From Bradyrhizobium sp. AZCC 1610 (GTDB lineage Bacteria > Pseudomonadota > Alphaproteobacteria > Rhizobiales > Xanthobacteraceae): a DNA stretch of 64,000 nt. The stretch covers positions 1,955,001-2,019,000 of the forward strand of contig NZ_JAZHRR010000001.1 of the NCBI RefSeq assembly GCF_036924515.1, written 5' to 3'. The first letter of the stretch is position 1. Every line of letters begins with the position of its first letter. The translations under genes were made by a program, and so were the position numbers. A model generated the notes under the pieces. That model had not been told where the DNA came from. It worked only from the letters and a program-made list of their open reading frames with translations, and made no database searches. Below are positions 63,641 to 64,000 of this stretch, piece by piece.

Positions 63641-64000
63641 ATGTGTGGGATATTTGGATGGGTTCTTGGGGCCGCGAAGGACGAGGATCGCGAGACTCTT
63701 ATCAGCCTTACGGATTTGATGTTTCATCGGGGGCCGGACGGCTCCGGCTACTGGCTTCACAAGACGCTTGATGAGCAGTTTCAAATCGGCTTCGGACACC
63801 GCCGGCTTTCGATCATTGACATCGGTGGCGGCGCCCAACCAATGTCGAGTGAGGATGGCCGATTCACGCTAATCTTCAACGGCGAGATCTACAATTACAT
63901 TGAACTGCGACAGGAGCTCGTTGCCCTTGGCCACCGGTTTCGCACGAACTCGGATACCGAGGTGCTCATTGAAGCATATCGCGCCTGGCAACTCAACGCA
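63641..64000 (+). CDS. asnB: Asparagine synthetase (glutamine-hydrolysing), 3' end outside the window
   Basis: The first 120 codons of an AsnB-type enzyme: MCGIFGWVLGA with the nucleophile Cys2, FHRGPDGSGYW, FGHRRLSIIDIGGG, FNGEIYNYIELR and the SDTEVLIEAY ending. The ATG at 63641 is required because the Cys must become N-terminal; the frame is open further upstream to an ATG at 63503. AAGG lies about 10 bases before the start. It is paralogous to, but clearly different from, the gene at 51870-53873. The ORF runs off the window end. Confidence 0.93.
   Translation, partial: MCGIFGWVLGAAKDEDRETLISLTDLMFHRGPDGSGYWLHKTLDEQFQIGFGHRRLSIIDIGGGAQPMSSEDGRFTLIFNGEIYNYIELRQELVALGHRFRTNSDTEVLIEAYRAWQLNA

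Overview
The window looks like high-GC alphaproteobacterial DNA, most likely Bradyrhizobium or a close relative (Nitrobacteraceae). The reasons are gene families and gene style: a DegP protease beside an OmpR regulator, a Bug-type binding protein, UbiD and xanthine-dehydrogenase-type catabolic genes, a DUF2840/TraF/DUF3363 conjugation block of the kind found in rhizobial integrative elements, and a LuxR regulator joined to VCBS domains. This assignment is inference; no rRNA or tRNA is present to confirm it.

Layout. 1-2268: chromosomal-type core, with the end of a Do-family protease, a terminator and an OmpR response regulator. 2374-33634: an island-like segment bracketed by two copies of a 184-bp block (3' end of an excisionase-like gene plus its terminator), with a frameshifted P4-type integrase at the right end. 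Its cargo is in two parts. The first (2.6-18.1 kb) is an aromatic/organic acid catabolic cluster: Bug binding protein, FMN hydroxyacid dehydrogenase, LysR, UbiX, UbiD, TPP enzyme, AraC, a three-subunit molybdenum hydroxylase with a fused CoxG domain, CoA ligase and enoyl-CoA hydratase. The second (19.4-32.0 kb) is a complete siderophore locus: TonB receptor, SbnI-like, SbnH-like, SbnA-like, opine dehydrogenase, one IucA/IucC synthetase, MFS exporter, and an ABC importer. Almost every gene of the second part overlaps the next, so it reads as one translationally coupled operon.

33.6-39.0 kb is a decayed conjugative element (recombinase remnant, DUF2840, TraF peptidase, relaxase broken by frameshift) invaded by an IS110-family element. 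39.1-41.1 kb holds a broken amidase and a broken LysR gene. 41.7-44.9 kb encodes an unusual single polypeptide that joins a NarL/FixJ response regulator to VCBS, RTX-like and tandem-repeat regions. 45.0-48.7 kb has a GNAT/BioF2-like gene and a VanZ-like gene among remnants of acyl-CoA dehydrogenase, ATP-dependent DNA ligase and carbamoyltransferase genes.

49.0-64.0 kb is a surface polysaccharide region: FkbM methyltransferase, O-antigen ligase/polymerase-like protein, two asparagine synthetases (one cut by the window end), Gfo/Idh/MocA oxidoreductase, an unrecognised 287-residue protein, a DUF354 protein, polysaccharide deacetylase and a GT4 glycosyltransferase. It also carries an intact IS5-type element with an 8-bp target duplication, and several truncated polysaccharide genes.

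The strongest candidate for an undescribed system is the siderophore operon. It carries homologues of the staphyloferrin B 2,3-diaminopropionate genes, but an opine dehydrogenase stands where an ornithine-cyclodeaminase-type SbnB would be expected, and there is a single NIS synthetase. That suggests a small opine/diamine-carboxylate metallophore, possibly rhizobactin-like.
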